NCBI RefSeq assembly: GCF_036884845.1
Contig: NZ_CP145732.1
Coordinates: 186,001 to 250,000, forward strand
Length of the DNA: 64,000 nt
DNA from: Pseudomonas sp. MAG733B
GTDB taxonomy: Bacteria > Pseudomonadota > Gammaproteobacteria > Pseudomonadales > Pseudomonadaceae
Direction of reading: 5' to 3'
In this document: positions 35,759 through 45,252 of the stretch, piece by piece
How the letters are laid out: each line of letters begins with the position of its first letter
Position numbering within the stretch: position 1 is the stretch's first letter
Position numbers and translations under genes: made by a program
The notes under the pieces: generated by a model
What the model was told of the DNA's origin: nothing
The model's input: the letters and a program-made list of their open reading frames with translations, nothing else
Databases searched by the model: none

Positions 35759-38038
35759 TCAGAGGGGCTTGATCGCCGCCGGGTTGATCATCCGCGCCAA
35801 CCCAAGGTTCTTCAGCGCCAGTTGCAGCGAGCTGTGGATAACCTGCGGGTTGTCGATGGTCATCAGCTCGGCGAGCAATTCCTTGGCCTTGCTCAAATTG
35901 ATCTGACGCAGCATCCACTTCACTTTCGGCAAGTTGGTGGCGTTCATCGACAGGCTGTCGAAACCCATCGCCATCAACAGCACCGCCGCCGCCGGATCAC
36001 CGGCCATCTCGCCGCAGATGCTCACCGGCTTGCCTTCGGCATGGGCGTCACGCACCACGTTCTGCAAAGCCTGGAGCACCGCCGGGTGCAAGTAGTCGTA
36101 GAGGTCGGCGACGCGTGGGTTGTTGCGGTCCACGGCCAGCAGGTATTGCGTCAGGTCGTTGGAGCCGACCGACAGGAAGTCGACCTGTCGCGCCAGTTCC
36201 TTGGTCTGATAAACAGCAGCCGGAATCTCGATCATCACCCCAATCGGTGGCATCGGCACGTCGCAGCCTTCGTCGCGAACTTCGCCCCAAGCCCGGTGAA
36301 TCAGGTGCAGGGCTTCTTCCAGCTCATGGATGCCGGAAATCATCGGCAGCAGAATCCGCAAGTTGTTCAAGCCTTCGCTGGCCTTGAGCATGGCGCGGGT
36401 CTGCACCAGGAAGATTTCCGGGTGGTCGAGGGTAACGCGAATGCCGCGCCAGCCGAGGAACGGGTTGTCTTCCTTGATCGGGAAGTACGACAGCGACTTG
36501 TCGCCGCCGATGTCCAGCGTCCGCATGGTCACCGGTTGCGGGTGGAACGCGGCCAGTTGCTCGCGGTAGATCGCCAGCTGTTCCTTTTCACTCGGGAAAC
36601 GCTGGTTGATCATGAACGGCACTTCGGTGCGGTACAGGCCAACGCCTTCGGCGCCGCGTTTCTGCGCCCGCGCCACGTCCGCCAGCAGCCCGGTGTTCAC
36701 CCACAGCGGCATGCGGTGGCCATCGACCGTGATACACGGCAGATCGCGCAAGGCGTCCAGCCCGAGGGCCAGTTGCTTCTCTTCTTCGACCACCTCGGCG
36801 AACTGCTTGCGCAGCACGTCGCTCGGGTTGGTGTAGACCTCGCCGTGATAGCCGTCGACGATCATCTGGATGCCGTCGACCTTGGAATACGGCAGGTCGA
36901 CCAGGCCCATCACCGTCGGAATGCCCATGGCACGCGCCAGGATCGCCACGTGGGAGTTGCCGGAACCGAGCACAGAGACCAGACCCGCCAGCTTGCCTTC
37001 AGGCACCTCGCCGAGCATGGCCGGCGTCAGTTCTTCGCTGACCAGAATGGTGTTGTCGGGATAGACCAGGGTTTGCTGGCGCTCTTCCTGCAAGTACGCA
37101 AGCAAGCGACGACCAAGGTCTTTGACGTCGGATGCGCGCTCACGCAGGTAGGCGTCGTCCATCAATTCGAAACGGTTGACGTGATCGGTGACCACCTGGC
37201 GCAACGCGCCCTGGGCCCACTGGCCGGTCTTGATCACCGTGGTCACTTCGCTGCCCAGCGCCGCGTCGTCGAGCATCATCAGGTAAACGTCGAACAAGGC
37301 GCGCTCTTCCGGGCGCAACTGCGTGGCGAGCTTGGCGGACAAGGTGCGCATGTCGGCGCGTACGCCTTCGATGGCGGTCTTGAACAGGCCCAGTTCGGCG
37401 CTGATGTCGGTGATGGTCTTGTCGGGCACCACGTCCAGGTCGGCTGGAGGCAGCATGACCACCGCCGTACCGACCGCCGCACCCGGCGAACCCGGTACGC
37501 CGACGAACTTGGCTTCCTGGATACCTTTGCCCTGGCGGCCCAGGCCACGGATCGAACCGGTGGCCTCGGCGTGGGCGATAACGCCGGCAAGCTGCGCGCT
37601 CATGGTCACGAGGAAGGCTTCTTCACCTTCATCGAACTGGCGGCGTTCTTTTTGCTGGATGACCAACACGCCGACGACGCGACGGTGGTGAATGATCGGC
37701 GCCCCGAGGAACGAGGCGTAACGCTCTTCACCGGTCTCGGCGAAGTAGCGGTAGCGCGGGTGATCCGCGGCGTTTTCGAGGTTCAGGGGTTCTTCACGCG
37801 TGCCGACCAGGCCAACCAGACCTTCATTGGGCGCCATGCTGACCTTGCCGATCGAGCGCTTGTTCAAGCCCTCGGTGGCCATCAGCACGAAACGGTTGGT
37901 CTCGGGGTCAAGCAGGTAGACCGAGCAGACCTGGCTGCCCATGGCCTCTTTGACGCGCAACACAATAATCCCCAACGCCGCCTTGAGATCCTTGGCGGAG
38001 TTAACTTCCTGGACGATCTTGCGCAGCGTATTGAGCAT
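35759..38038 (-). CDS. ptsP: Nitrogen PTS enzyme I (EI-Ntr), phosphoenolpyruvate-protein phosphotransferase
   Basis: 759 residues. An N-terminal GAF domain (~1-160) is followed by the EI HPr-binding domain. The phospho-histidine domain has GSGNSHVAILARAMG (His ~363), and the C-terminal PEP-binding barrel holds MLRTLDIGGDK-like TMRTLDIGGDKSLSYF and SVGSNDLTQYLL. It passes phosphate from PEP to NPr and EIIA-Ntr, coupling nitrogen and potassium status to regulation. It starts 22 bp after the rppH stop, so the two form an operon, as in other gamma-proteobacteria. Confidence 0.97.
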   Translation of the reverse strand: MLNTLRKIVQEVNSAKDLKAALGIIVLRVKEAMGSQVCSVYLLDPETNRFVLMATEGLNKRSIGKVSMAPNEGLVGLVGTREEPLNLENAADHPRYRYFAETGEERYASFLGAPIIHHRRVVGVLVIQQKERRQFDEGEEAFLVTMSAQLAGVIAHAEATGSIRGLGRQGKGIQEAKFVGVPGSPGAAVGTAVVMLPPADLDVVPDKTITDISAELGLFKTAIEGVRADMRTLSAKLATQLRPEERALFDVYLMMLDDAALGSEVTTVIKTGQWAQGALRQVVTDHVNRFELMDDAYLRERASDVKDLGRRLLAYLQEERQQTLVYPDNTILVSEELTPAMLGEVPEGKLAGLVSVLGSGNSHVAILARAMGIPTVMGLVDLPYSKVDGIQMIVDGYHGEVYTNPSDVLRKQFAEVVEEEKQLALGLDALRDLPCITVDGHRMPLWVNTGLLADVARAQKRGAEGVGLYRTEVPFMINQRFPSEKEQLAIYREQLAAFHPQPVTMRTLDIGGDKSLSYFPIKEDNPFLGWRGIRVTLDHPEIFLVQTRAMLKASEGLNNLRILLPMISGIHELEEALHLIHRAWGEVRDEGCDVPMPPIGVMIEIPAAVYQTKELARQVDFLSVGSNDLTQYLLAVDRNNPRVADLYDYLHPAVLQALQNVVRDAHAEGKPVSICGEMAGDPAAAVLLMAMGFDSLSMNATNLPKVKWMLRQINLSKAKELLAELMTIDNPQVIHSSLQLALKNLGLARMINPAAIKPL

Positions 38039-38060
38039 GGCTCGGGGTCGAACTCCGTCG

Positions 38061-38540
38061 TCAGTCGCGCGCTAAAAGGCGCGGGGCAAGCTCTTTGAGA
38101 GCGCGTCGATACACCTCGCGCTTGAATGTCACCACCTGGCCCAACGGATACCAATAGCTGACCCAGCGCCAGCCATCGAACTCCGGTTTACCGGTCAAAT
38201 CCATCCGCACCCGCTGCTCGTTGGAGATCAGGCGCAGGAGAAACCACTTCTGTTTCTGGCCGATGCACAGCGGTTGGCTGTGAGTCCTGACCAGACGTTG
38301 CGGCAAACGATAGCGCAACCAGCCCCGGGTGCAGGCGAGTATTTCAACATCTTCGCGCTCCAGGCCCACTTCTTCGTTCAGCTCGCGGTACAAGGCGTCT
38401 TCCGGCGTCTCCTGGGGGTTGATCCCACCTTGAGGAAACTGCCAGGCATCTTGATTGATTCGGCGAGCCCATAGCACCTGGCCGGCATCATTCGTGAGAA
38501 TGATCCCGACATTAGGACGGAAACCATCGGGGTCGATCAC
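38061..38540 (-). CDS. rppH: RNA pyrophosphohydrolase RppH
   Basis: 159 residues from GTG 38540 ([16 protein letters not shown]), with GAGG upstream; a longer frame to 38798 overlaps the divergent HAD gene. The Nudix box is [23 protein letters not shown], split here as GGINPQET then REL-EEVG, with all consensus Glu and Arg residues. It removes pyrophosphate from 5'-triphosphate mRNA, triggering RNase E decay. It lies directly upstream of ptsP in an operon. Confidence 0.95.
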   Translation of the reverse strand: MIDPDGFRPNVGIILTNDAGQVLWARRINQDAWQFPQGGINPQETPEDALYRELNEEVGLEREDVEILACTRGWLRYRLPQRLVRTHSQPLCIGQKQKWFLLRLISNEQRVRMDLTGKPEFDGWRWVSYWYPLGQVVTFKREVYRRALKELAPRLLARD

Positions 38541-38683
38541 GGCAACAACCTCGCAAACGCATGTCGCCGCATTGTTCCACAAAGGTTGTGAAGGCAGCAA
38601 CGCGCCGGCCGACCTTATGTGCACTCTTGTGAAAAGTCCGTATTCTGGACGCCTTTCTACAGACTTTTCAGCGAGTAACTGCA

Positions 38684-39340
38684 ATGCGGCTGGCTTTATT
38701 CGACTTGGACAACACGCTTCTGGGTGGCGACAGCGATCACGCCTGGGGCGATTACCTGTGTGAGCGCGGCTTCCTCGACGCCGTTGCCTACAAGACACGC
38801 AACGACGAGTTCTACCAGGACTACCTGGCCGGCAGGCTGGACAACGCCGCCTACCTGAATTTCTGCCTGGAAGTGCTCGGCCGCACCGAAATGGCCACGC
38901 TGGATCTGTGGCACAGCGATTACATGCGCGACTGCATCGAACCGATCATGCTGCCCAAGGCGATCGAACTGCTGAAAAAGCACCGCGACGCTGGTGACAT
39001 GCTGGTGATCATCACCGCCACCAACCGCTTCGTCACAGGCCCGATTGCCGAACGCCTGGGCGTCGAAACCCTGATCGCCACCGAATGCGAAATGCTCGAC
39101 GGCCGCTACACCGGGCGCAGCACCGACGTGCCGTGCTTCCGTGAAGGCAAGGTGACACGGTTGAATCGTTGGCTGGAAGAGACCGGGTACAACCTGGAAG
39201 ACAGCTATTTCTACAGCGACTCGATGAATGATCTGCCGTTGCTGGAGCAGGTGGCGAATCCGGTGGCGGTTGATCCAGATCCGAATCTGCGGGCCGAGGC
39301 CGAGAAGCGTGGCTGGCCGGTGATTTCATTGCGCGACTGA
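38684..39340 (+). CDS. HAD-IB family phosphatase (SerB-like subfamily)
   Basis: 218 residues. The nucleophile motif [13 protein letters not shown] is at ~6-18, motif II lies in ITATNRFV, and motif III/IV is in [15 protein letters not shown] near the C-terminus. It has the helical cap inserted after motif I that defines subclass IB. Similar genes are often annotated as histidinol-phosphatase or phosphoserine phosphatase-like; neither reaction can be confirmed here. It is divergent from rppH with 143 bp between starts. Confidence 0.88.
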   Translation: MRLALFDLDNTLLGGDSDHAWGDYLCERGFLDAVAYKTRNDEFYQDYLAGRLDNAAYLNFCLEVLGRTEMATLDLWHSDYMRDCIEPIMLPKAIELLKKHRDAGDMLVIITATNRFVTGPIAERLGVETLIATECEMLDGRYTGRSTDVPCFREGKVTRLNRWLEETGYNLEDSYFYSDSMNDLPLLEQVANPVAVDPDPNLRAEAEKRGWPVISLRD

Positions 39341-39344
39341 TTAC

Positions 39345-39424
39345 GCCTTCGCGAGCAAGCCCGCTCCCACAGGAGGTTTGCGTCGTTCACAGAACCAATG
39401 TGGGAGCGGGCTTGCTCGCGAAGG
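39345..39424. repeat. REP-type inverted pair (TTCGCGAGCAAGCCCGCTCCC class)
   Basis: The left arm CCTTCGCGAGCAAGCCCGCT and right arm AGCGGGCTTGCTCGCGAAGG are perfect complements around ~30 bp. It lies between the convergent HAD gene and the DUF2269 gene. Confidence 0.9.
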
Positions 39425-39444
39425 AGTCAACTCGGTCTCAAGCA

Positions 39445-39870
39445 TTAAACCGGCTTGGCACCCATCAACCCGGCAATCGCGATAAAGCAGACAAAACTGA
39501 ACAACGCCAAGGCAAAGGTAAATTTACCCACGCCACCCGGCGCCTTGCGCAGTTTGTTGAGCCGCACCAGCAACCAGAACCACGCCAGCGCCGCCACGGT
39601 GTACAGCACGCTCGACGCCAACAACCAAGTCTGTCCCAACGGCCAGCCGACAAGATGCACCATCCCCCAGCCGGTAAACGGCATGCTCAGCAACGCCAGC
39701 CCCATCAACAACCAGATGAACACTCGCGGCCGTTGCAGGGTGCGGCTGCCCGCCGTCGCGTCGCCGTTATGTCGCGCGCGCCAGACCCAGATACCCAAGC
39801 CCAACGCACTCAGCAACAACACCACCGTTGCCACCATGTGCGCCATTTTCAGGGCCGTTAACGTTTCCAT
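39445..39870 (-). CDS. DUF2269-like integral membrane protein
   Basis: 141 residues with four hydrophobic segments (~8-28, ~50-68, ~78-101, ~115-135). A His in the first ([11 protein letters not shown]) and one in the third region resemble the heme-ligating positions of small four-helix membrane proteins, but this is not conclusive. DUF2269 has no established function. It follows ilvA by 39 bp on the same strand and may be co-transcribed. Confidence 0.72.
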   Translation of the reverse strand: METLTALKMAHMVATVVLLLSALGLGIWVWRARHNGDATAGSRTLQRPRVFIWLLMGLALLSMPFTGWGMVHLVGWPLGQTWLLASSVLYTVAALAWFWLLVRLNKLRKAPGGVGKFTFALALFSFVCFIAIAGLMGAKPV

Positions 39871-39909
39871 GATTCGATTTCCTTATGCCTTGCCCATCAG
39901 CGTAGCCGT

Positions 39910-41424
39910 TCAGCCAAGAAACAGCTGATAGGCCGGGTTGTCGCTTTCATCCCAGTACGGGTAGCCGATTTCTTCCAGCGCCGCCGGTACCAGATGACGT
40001 TCATCGTGAGGCACTTGAAGGCCCGCAACCACACGGCCATCTGCCGCACCGTGGTTGCGGTAGTGGAACATCGAAATGTTCCAGCGCCCGCCGAGCTTGT
40101 TGAGGAAGTTGAACAGCGCACCCGGCCGCTCCGGGAATTCGAAGCGCAGGATCACCTCGTCAACCACATGCGCCGCGCGGCCACCGACCATGTGACGGAT
40201 GTGCAACTTGGCCAGTTCGTTGTCGGTCAGGTCCAGCACCGGGAAACCTTGTTCGCTCAGACTGGCGATCAACGCGCTGCGCGGGTCGTTTTCCGGGTGC
40301 GTCTGCACGCCAACGAAGATGTGCGCTTCGCTGCCGGTGTTGTAGCGGTAGTTGAATTCGGTGATCTGGCGCTTGCCGATAGCTTCGCAGAACGCCTTGA
40401 AGCTGCCCGGCTGCTCGGGGATGGTCACGGCGATGATCGCTTCGCGGCCTTCACCGAGTTCGGCGCGCTCGGCGACGTGGCGCAAACGGTCGAAGTTGAC
40501 GTTGGCGCCGGAGTCGATGGCGACGAAGGTCTGGCCGCTGACGCCGCGCTGCTCGACGTATTTCTTGATCCCGGCCACGCCCAGGGCGCCGGCAGGTTCG
40601 GTGATCGAGCGGGTATCGTCGTAGATGTCCTTGATCGCCGCGCAGATTTCGTCAGTGCTGACGGTGATCACTTCATCGACATAGTCTTTGCAGATATCAA
40701 AAGTGTGCTGACCGATCTGCGCCACCGCTACGCCGTCGGCAAAGATGCCCACGGTCGGCAGCACCACGCGCTCGCCGGCCGCCATGGCGGCTTGCAGGCA
40801 GTTGGAATCATCCGGTTCGACGCCGATGACCTTGATGTCCGGACGCAGGTACTTCACGTATGCCGCGATACCGGCGATCAGACCGCCACCGCCGACCGGG
40901 ACGAAAATCGCATCCAGAGGCGCCGGGTGCTGGCGCAAAATCTCCATGGCCACCGTGCCCTGCCCGGCAATGGTGTGGGGATCGTCGTAGGGGTGAATGT
41001 AGACGTAGCCTTTTTCGTCGACCAGTTTCAGCGAGTAGGCCAGGGCTTCCGGGAACGAATCACCGTGCAGCACCACTTTGCCGCCGCGCGAACGCACGCC
41101 TTCGACCTTGATCTCGGGGGTGGTCTTGGGCATGACGATGGTCGCTTTCACGCCCAACACCTTGGCCGCCAGGGCCAGGCCTTGCGCATGGTTGCCCGCC
41201 GAAGCGGTGACCACGCCGCGAGCGCGTTCTTCATCGCTCAGCTGGGTCAGCTTGTTGTACGCGCCGCGAATCTTGAACGAGTACACCGGCTGCAAGTCTT
41301 CACGCTTGAGCCAGATATCGTTGCCCAACCGCTCGGAGAGCTGGCGGGCAGTCTGCAACGGGGTTTCAACGGCAACGTCATAAACGCGCGAGTTGAGGAT
41401 CATTTTGACGTACTGTTCAAGCAT
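39910..41424 (-). CDS. ilvA: Biosynthetic threonine deaminase
   Basis: 504 residues, the length of the allosteric biosynthetic enzyme. The PLP-lysine is in [11 protein letters not shown] (~52), the phosphate-binding [10 protein letters not shown] loop is near 190, and two ACT-like regulatory domains occupy ~325-504, so isoleucine feedback inhibition is expected. It makes 2-oxobutanoate from threonine, feeding the same pathway as IlvD in this window. It is divergent from rpiA across 147 bp. Confidence 0.96.
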   Translation of the reverse strand: MLEQYVKMILNSRVYDVAVETPLQTARQLSERLGNDIWLKREDLQPVYSFKIRGAYNKLTQLSDEERARGVVTASAGNHAQGLALAAKVLGVKATIVMPKTTPEIKVEGVRSRGGKVVLHGDSFPEALAYSLKLVDEKGYVYIHPYDDPHTIAGQGTVAMEILRQHPAPLDAIFVPVGGGGLIAGIAAYVKYLRPDIKVIGVEPDDSNCLQAAMAAGERVVLPTVGIFADGVAVAQIGQHTFDICKDYVDEVITVSTDEICAAIKDIYDDTRSITEPAGALGVAGIKKYVEQRGVSGQTFVAIDSGANVNFDRLRHVAERAELGEGREAIIAVTIPEQPGSFKAFCEAIGKRQITEFNYRYNTGSEAHIFVGVQTHPENDPRSALIASLSEQGFPVLDLTDNELAKLHIRHMVGGRAAHVVDEVILRFEFPERPGALFNFLNKLGGRWNISMFHYRNHGAADGRVVAGLQVPHDERHLVPAALEEIGYPYWDESDNPAYQLFLG

Positions 41425-41507
41425 CGGAAAGCATCACTGAGCGGCTGGGCAGGACCAAGGAGTCTAACCCGGCTTTTGGGCGGACGACCACACGAATACA
41501 GAGGTTT

Positions 41508-41529
41508 TAGCCCGACATGGGGCTATAAT
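41508..41529 (+). promoter_or_regulatory. rpiA -10 box with overlapping inverted repeat
   Basis: A consensus TATAAT at 41524-41529 lies 42 bp before the rpiA start. An inverted repeat TAGCCC-N6-GGGCTA (41508-41525) overlaps it. No good -35 hexamer is seen at 17 bp, so an activator or an extended contact may be needed. Confidence 0.45.
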
Positions 41530-41571
41530 GCCGGCCTTTCCGTTCTTACCTTGCCCGCTTCCGGAGCCCGC

Positions 41572-42243
41572 ATGACCCAGGATCAACTCAAACAGGCAGT
41601 GGCTCAGGCCGCCGTCGACTTCATCCTTCCGAAACTTGACGACAAGAGCATCGTCGGGGTCGGCACCGGCTCCACCGCCAACTGCTTCATCGACGCCCTG
41701 GCCCAGCACAAGGGCGCGTTCGATGGCGCGGTCGCCAGTTCCGAGGCCACCGCCGCGCGCCTCAAGGGCCACGGAATTCCGGTGTACGAGCTGAACACTG
41801 TCAGCGACCTGGAGGTCTACGTCGACGGCGCCGATGAAAGCGACGAACACCTGAACCTGATCAAGGGCGGCGGCGCAGCCCTGACCCGCGAGAAGATCGT
41901 CGCGGCCGTGGCCAAGACCTTCATCTGCATCGCCGACGCCAGCAAACTGGTGCCGGTACTCGGCGCGTTCCCGCTGCCGGTCGAAGTGATCCCGATGGCC
42001 CGCAGCCACGTGGCCCGCCAATTGGTCAAACTCGGCGGCGACCCGGTTTACCGCGAAGGCGTGCTGACCGATAACGGCAACATCATCCTCGACGTGTTCA
42101 ATCTGGAGATCACCAACCCGGTGGAGCTTGAGTCGCAAATCAATGCGATCGTCGGCGTGGTGACCAATGGCTTGTTCGCGGCGCGTCCGGCGGATCTGCT
42201 GTTGTTGGGGACCAGTGAAGGTGTGAAGACCCTCAAGGCCTGA
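41572..42243 (+). CDS. rpiA: Ribose-5-phosphate isomerase A
   Basis: 223 residues from ATG 41572 (a much longer frame from 39994 is a shadow of ilvA). Family blocks are [36 protein letters not shown], with the catalytic Asp/Lys pair in DGADE and KGGGA, and [10 protein letters not shown]. It interconverts ribose-5-phosphate and ribulose-5-phosphate in the pentose phosphate pathway. Monocistronic, ending at a REP pair. Confidence 0.97.
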   Translation: MTQDQLKQAVAQAAVDFILPKLDDKSIVGVGTGSTANCFIDALAQHKGAFDGAVASSEATAARLKGHGIPVYELNTVSDLEVYVDGADESDEHLNLIKGGGAALTREKIVAAVAKTFICIADASKLVPVLGAFPLPVEVIPMARSHVARQLVKLGGDPVYREGVLTDNGNIILDVFNLEITNPVELESQINAIVGVVTNGLFAARPADLLLLGTSEGVKTLKA

Positions 42244-42248
42244 TGACC

Positions 42249-42331
42249 TGTAGGAGCAAAGCTTGCTCGCGATGAACGATAACGCGGTGTGTCAGATACG
42301 CCGCCATCGCGAGCAAGCTCAGCTCCTACAA
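42249..42331. repeat. REP-type inverted pair (TGTAGGAGCAAAGCTTGCTCGC class)
   Basis: The left arm TGTAGGAGCAAAGCTTGCTC pairs with the right arm GAGCAAGCTCAGCTCCTACA with two mismatches. It lies between convergent rpiA and the first SdiA-regulated-family gene. Confidence 0.88.
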
Positions 42332-42347
42332 TGCTCTGAGGTGTTTG

Positions 42348-43265
42348 TCAGTTTGATGTTGGCTTTTTGAAGACGTAAAACAGATTCGGCTCGCTCACCA
42401 GGTACATCGTACCGTCGTCGTCCATGGCGATCCCTTCCGCTTGCGGCACCGTCTTTTGCAGCCCCTGCCGGCCCTTGTTCAGTGACATGGTGCTCAGTGG
42501 GCGCCCGTCCACATCCAGTTCCAGAATCAACCGTGACTCGTCGGACAGCGCCATCAAGTGGCCGCTGCGCTCGTCATATTGCAGGCTCGACAGATCGCGT
42601 ACGAACATCCCGGCATCACGCTTGGGATTGTTGATGACGTGTACTGCGTAGGATTTTTCCGGATTGAAATGCGGAAACCCGTGCACTTCGTAGATCAGCA
42701 TCGGGTCGCGCTCCTTGGCGACGAACAGGCGCTTGCCCACCGAATCGTAGGCCAGCCCTTCAAATCCCTTGTTGCCGCTCATGTGCACGCCGAGCGTCAT
42801 CTGCTCGGCGTCCGCCGCATCGAGGAACGTGGTGTCGTACTCCAGATGAATCTTGATCAGCCGCTGCTGGCGTTCGTCGGTGATCACGTAGGTGTCGGCG
42901 CTGATGTACTCCACCGCCTCCGGATCGCCGAAGCCGACCAACGCGATGCGGCGCAGGATCTTGCCGTCGAGGGAAAGCTCGATCAGCTCGGAGTTTTGAT
43001 TGGTAACGGTAAACAGGCTTTTGCGCACCGGGTCGTAGGTCAGCGCTGAAACATCGTCGTCCAACCCCTCGATAACCTGCGCCTCCAATACCACCTGATA
43101 TTGATCCAGGCCAATGGACTGGGTGCTCAGCGGCTGCCAGAGCGTGTGCAGGTTGAACCAGGCACGCTCAAACAACCGCAGGTGCTGACCGAAAGCGATC
43201 AACACGATCAGCGCGATCACCGACAGGAGCAGGATCAAGGGTTTGGGGCGGGCAAATCGGCGCAT
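42348..43265 (-). CDS. SdiA-regulated-family (YjiK-like) membrane-anchored beta-propeller protein, copy 1
   Basis: 305 residues if started at ATG 43265 (MRRFARPKPLILLL); a GTG start at 43307 would add 14. One transmembrane anchor at ~8-26 is followed by a periplasmic beta-propeller-like domain with LTYDPVRKSLFTVTN, GFGDPEAVEYI, FEGLAYD and a C-terminal QAEGIAMDDDGTMYLVSEPN block. The SdiA-regulated family was named for an Enterobacterial regulon; function is unknown. It is downstream of a paralogue on the same strand with 116 bp between. The start codon is uncertain. Confidence 0.8.
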   Translation of the reverse strand: MRRFARPKPLILLLSVIALIVLIAFGQHLRLFERAWFNLHTLWQPLSTQSIGLDQYQVVLEAQVIEGLDDDVSALTYDPVRKSLFTVTNQNSELIELSLDGKILRRIALVGFGDPEAVEYISADTYVITDERQQRLIKIHLEYDTTFLDAADAEQMTLGVHMSGNKGFEGLAYDSVGKRLFVAKERDPMLIYEVHGFPHFNPEKSYAVHVINNPKRDAGMFVRDLSSLQYDERSGHLMALSDESRLILELDVDGRPLSTMSLNKGRQGLQKTVPQAEGIAMDDDGTMYLVSEPNLFYVFKKPTSN

Positions 43266-43381
43266 TGGAGGCGGGCTCGGAATCAAAACAGGCGGATGAA
43301 ATACCACGCGAGTCTGAATTAAAGCTTAATGGCCACTTGCCCGCTCCTACAACTTGGTAACGAAATTCCTACAGGAAGGGT

Positions 43382-44308
43382 TCAACGCTGCTTTTCAAAA
43401 CGGTAGAACAGGTTCGGCTCGCTCACCATGTACAGCGTGCCCGCCTCGTCCATGGTCACGCCTTCGGCACGGGGAATGGTTTTCTTCAGGCCATTGAAGC
43501 CACCCAGCAAGGTCATGAAACTGACCTGTTCGCCTTTCTCGTCCAGCTCCAGCAACAGATGCGAATCGGCGGACAACACCAGGGTGTGACCGGTGCGCGG
43601 GTCGATGGCCAAGGCGGACAGATTGCGCACGTCCAGTTCATCGCTGGCCAATTTTTGCTTCTCGCCGATCAGTTTCTGGCCGTCACCCTTCCAGGTGAAC
43701 AGCGCCGGTGGACGCTCCTCACCCAACAGCAGTTGCTGATTGCGCGAATCCCAGGTGATGGCTTCGAAGGCTTTGTTCTGGTCTTTCGACGGACCGAGAT
43801 CATATTTCGCGAAATTGGCAATGTTCAGTTCGCGAGTGTCGGCATCGACCCTGACGATGGTAATCAGATGATCACGCTCATCGACGATGGCCAACAGGCC
43901 ATTGCCCAGCACCGTCACGCCCTCTGGATTGCTCCAGCCCACCAGCGGCATCTTGCGTAGCACGTCACCCTGCAAACTCAACTCGACCAGGAACGGATTT
44001 TTGCCCATCACCGAAAACAGGGTTTTGCTTTGGGGGTCGTAGGCCAGGTCCGAGGCTTCGTCCTTTTCCAGGCCGGGCAGCGGCTTGGCGTCGATCACTG
44101 CCTGGTAGTCCGGCAGCCAGACACTTTCCTGGCGTGCGGCCGGGCTTTCGAAGCGCTCCTGCAACCAGAGCATGCCGCGATCATCCCAATGCATGGCAAA
44201 CGCGACGCCGTAGGCGATGGCGGCCACCAGCAATAGCCAGGAATACCAACGCAGAGCAAAGCGCGAACGACGGACAGGTTTGAGCGTGGAGAGCGGTGGA
44301 GTGGCCAT
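43382..44308 (-). CDS. SdiA-regulated-family (YjiK-like) membrane-anchored beta-propeller protein, copy 2
   Basis: 308 residues, with a short cytoplasmic tail, one anchor at ~20-39 and a periplasmic propeller-like domain. It shares LAYDPQSKTLFSVMGKNPFL, GWSNPEGVTVL and the C-terminal RAEGVTMDEAGTLYMVSEPN with the next gene downstream, so the pair arose by duplication, but the two have diverged widely. Such repeats suggest binding or lactonase-like folds, but no catalytic residues can be assigned. Confidence 0.82.
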   Translation of the reverse strand: MATPPLSTLKPVRRSRFALRWYSWLLLVAAIAYGVAFAMHWDDRGMLWLQERFESPAARQESVWLPDYQAVIDAKPLPGLEKDEASDLAYDPQSKTLFSVMGKNPFLVELSLQGDVLRKMPLVGWSNPEGVTVLGNGLLAIVDERDHLITIVRVDADTRELNIANFAKYDLGPSKDQNKAFEAITWDSRNQQLLLGEERPPALFTWKGDGQKLIGEKQKLASDELDVRNLSALAIDPRTGHTLVLSADSHLLLELDEKGEQVSFMTLLGGFNGLKKTIPRAEGVTMDEAGTLYMVSEPNLFYRFEKQR

Positions 44309-44452
44309 CAGGGAATGCGTTCCAGAAATTCAGGCTAGGGGTAATAGCACAAATGGGCCCGGCTCAGACGCCGAAAGCCCAGGAATTATCCAGACCTGAT
44401 GTGAAAAAAACGGGAAATGGCGGGATAGCCCTGATTGGGGCGGCGCATCACT

Positions 44453-44534
44453 TGTAGGAGCAAAGCTTGCTCGCGATGAACGATGACTCGGTGTATCAGA
44501 CACACCGTCATCGCGGGCAAGCCATGCTCCCACA
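44453..44534. repeat. REP-type inverted pair (TGTAGGAGCAAAGCTTGCTCGC class, degenerate)
   Basis: The left arm TTGTAGGAGCAAAGCTTGCT pairs with the right arm GGGCAAGCCATGCTCCCACAA with several mismatches, as if one arm had been replaced by a different REP subtype. It lies between two minus-strand genes (FAH-family and SdiA-regulated-family). Confidence 0.8.
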
Positions 44535-44548
44535 AGGAAAGCAGCGGT

Positions 44549-45214
44549 TTAACGGACGCTGCTGTTGAAGCTGCTGGCGCCCGGCAGTTCCAGGACGATT
44601 TCGTCGCCGACGTTCAGCGGACCAACGCCCACCGGCGTGCCGGTGAGGATCACATCACCGGCCTGCAGCGAGAAGCAGCCGGCCATGTGCTGGATCATCG
44701 GCACGATCGGGTTGAGCATCGCGCTGCTGTTGCCATCCTGGCGCACTTCGCCGTTGATGGTCAGGCGGATGCCGATGTTGGTCAGGTCAGCGAAGGTGCT
44801 GCCGGACACGAACGGAGCGATCACCGCCGCGCCGTCGAAGGACTTGGCGATTTCCCAGGGCAGACCTTTGGATTTCAGCTCGGCCTGCTTGTCGCGCAGG
44901 GTCAGGTCCAGGGCCGGGGCGAAACCGGAAATGGCGTCGAGCACTTCTTCAACGCTCGGCTTGGTCGACAACGGCTTGCCGATCAATACCGCGATTTCCG
45001 CTTCGTAATGCACCGAACCGCGCTCGGTCGGAATGCTGAAACCGCCTTCCAGCGGCACTACGCAACTGCCCGGCTTGATGAACAGCAGCGGTTCGGTCGG
45101 CACCGGATTGTCCAGTTCCTTGGCGTGTTCGGCGTAGTTACGGCCGATGCACACCACTTTCCCCAGCGGGAAATGAATGCGCGTACCGTCGACATACTGG
45201 TGCTGATAGCTCAT
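44549..45214 (-). CDS. Fumarylacetoacetate hydrolase (FAH) family protein
   Basis: 221 residues, a short FAH-fold enzyme like YcgM/FAHD1. Seen are VVCIGRNYAEHAKEL, the metal-binding HYEAEIAVLIG block with two Glu, and GDVILTGTPVGVGPLNVGD. Such proteins are acylpyruvate hydrolases or oxaloacetate decarboxylases/tautomerases. It follows the D-2-hydroxyglutarate dehydrogenase gene by 38 bp on the same strand, so it is probably in its operon and may act on a related 2-oxo acid. Reaction not determined from sequence. Confidence 0.9.
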   Translation of the reverse strand: MSYQHQYVDGTRIHFPLGKVVCIGRNYAEHAKELDNPVPTEPLLFIKPGSCVVPLEGGFSIPTERGSVHYEAEIAVLIGKPLSTKPSVEEVLDAISGFAPALDLTLRDKQAELKSKGLPWEIAKSFDGAAVIAPFVSGSTFADLTNIGIRLTINGEVRQDGNSSAMLNPIVPMIQHMAGCFSLQAGDVILTGTPVGVGPLNVGDEIVLELPGASSFNSSVR

Positions 45215-45252
45215 TACCGACTCCTGCTTCGTTGGCTCTTAAAGTTCGAAAA

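Noticed and set aside
35822..38098. 758-residue plus-strand open frame opposite ptsP
   Set aside because: It mirrors the ptsP frame with a compositionally biased sequence rich in Gln, His and Arg and no domain; a codon-bias artefact.
39994..41571. Long plus-strand frame running into rpiA
   Set aside because: The upstream ~525 codons are antisense to ilvA. The RpiA family starts at ATG 41572, so the extension was trimmed.
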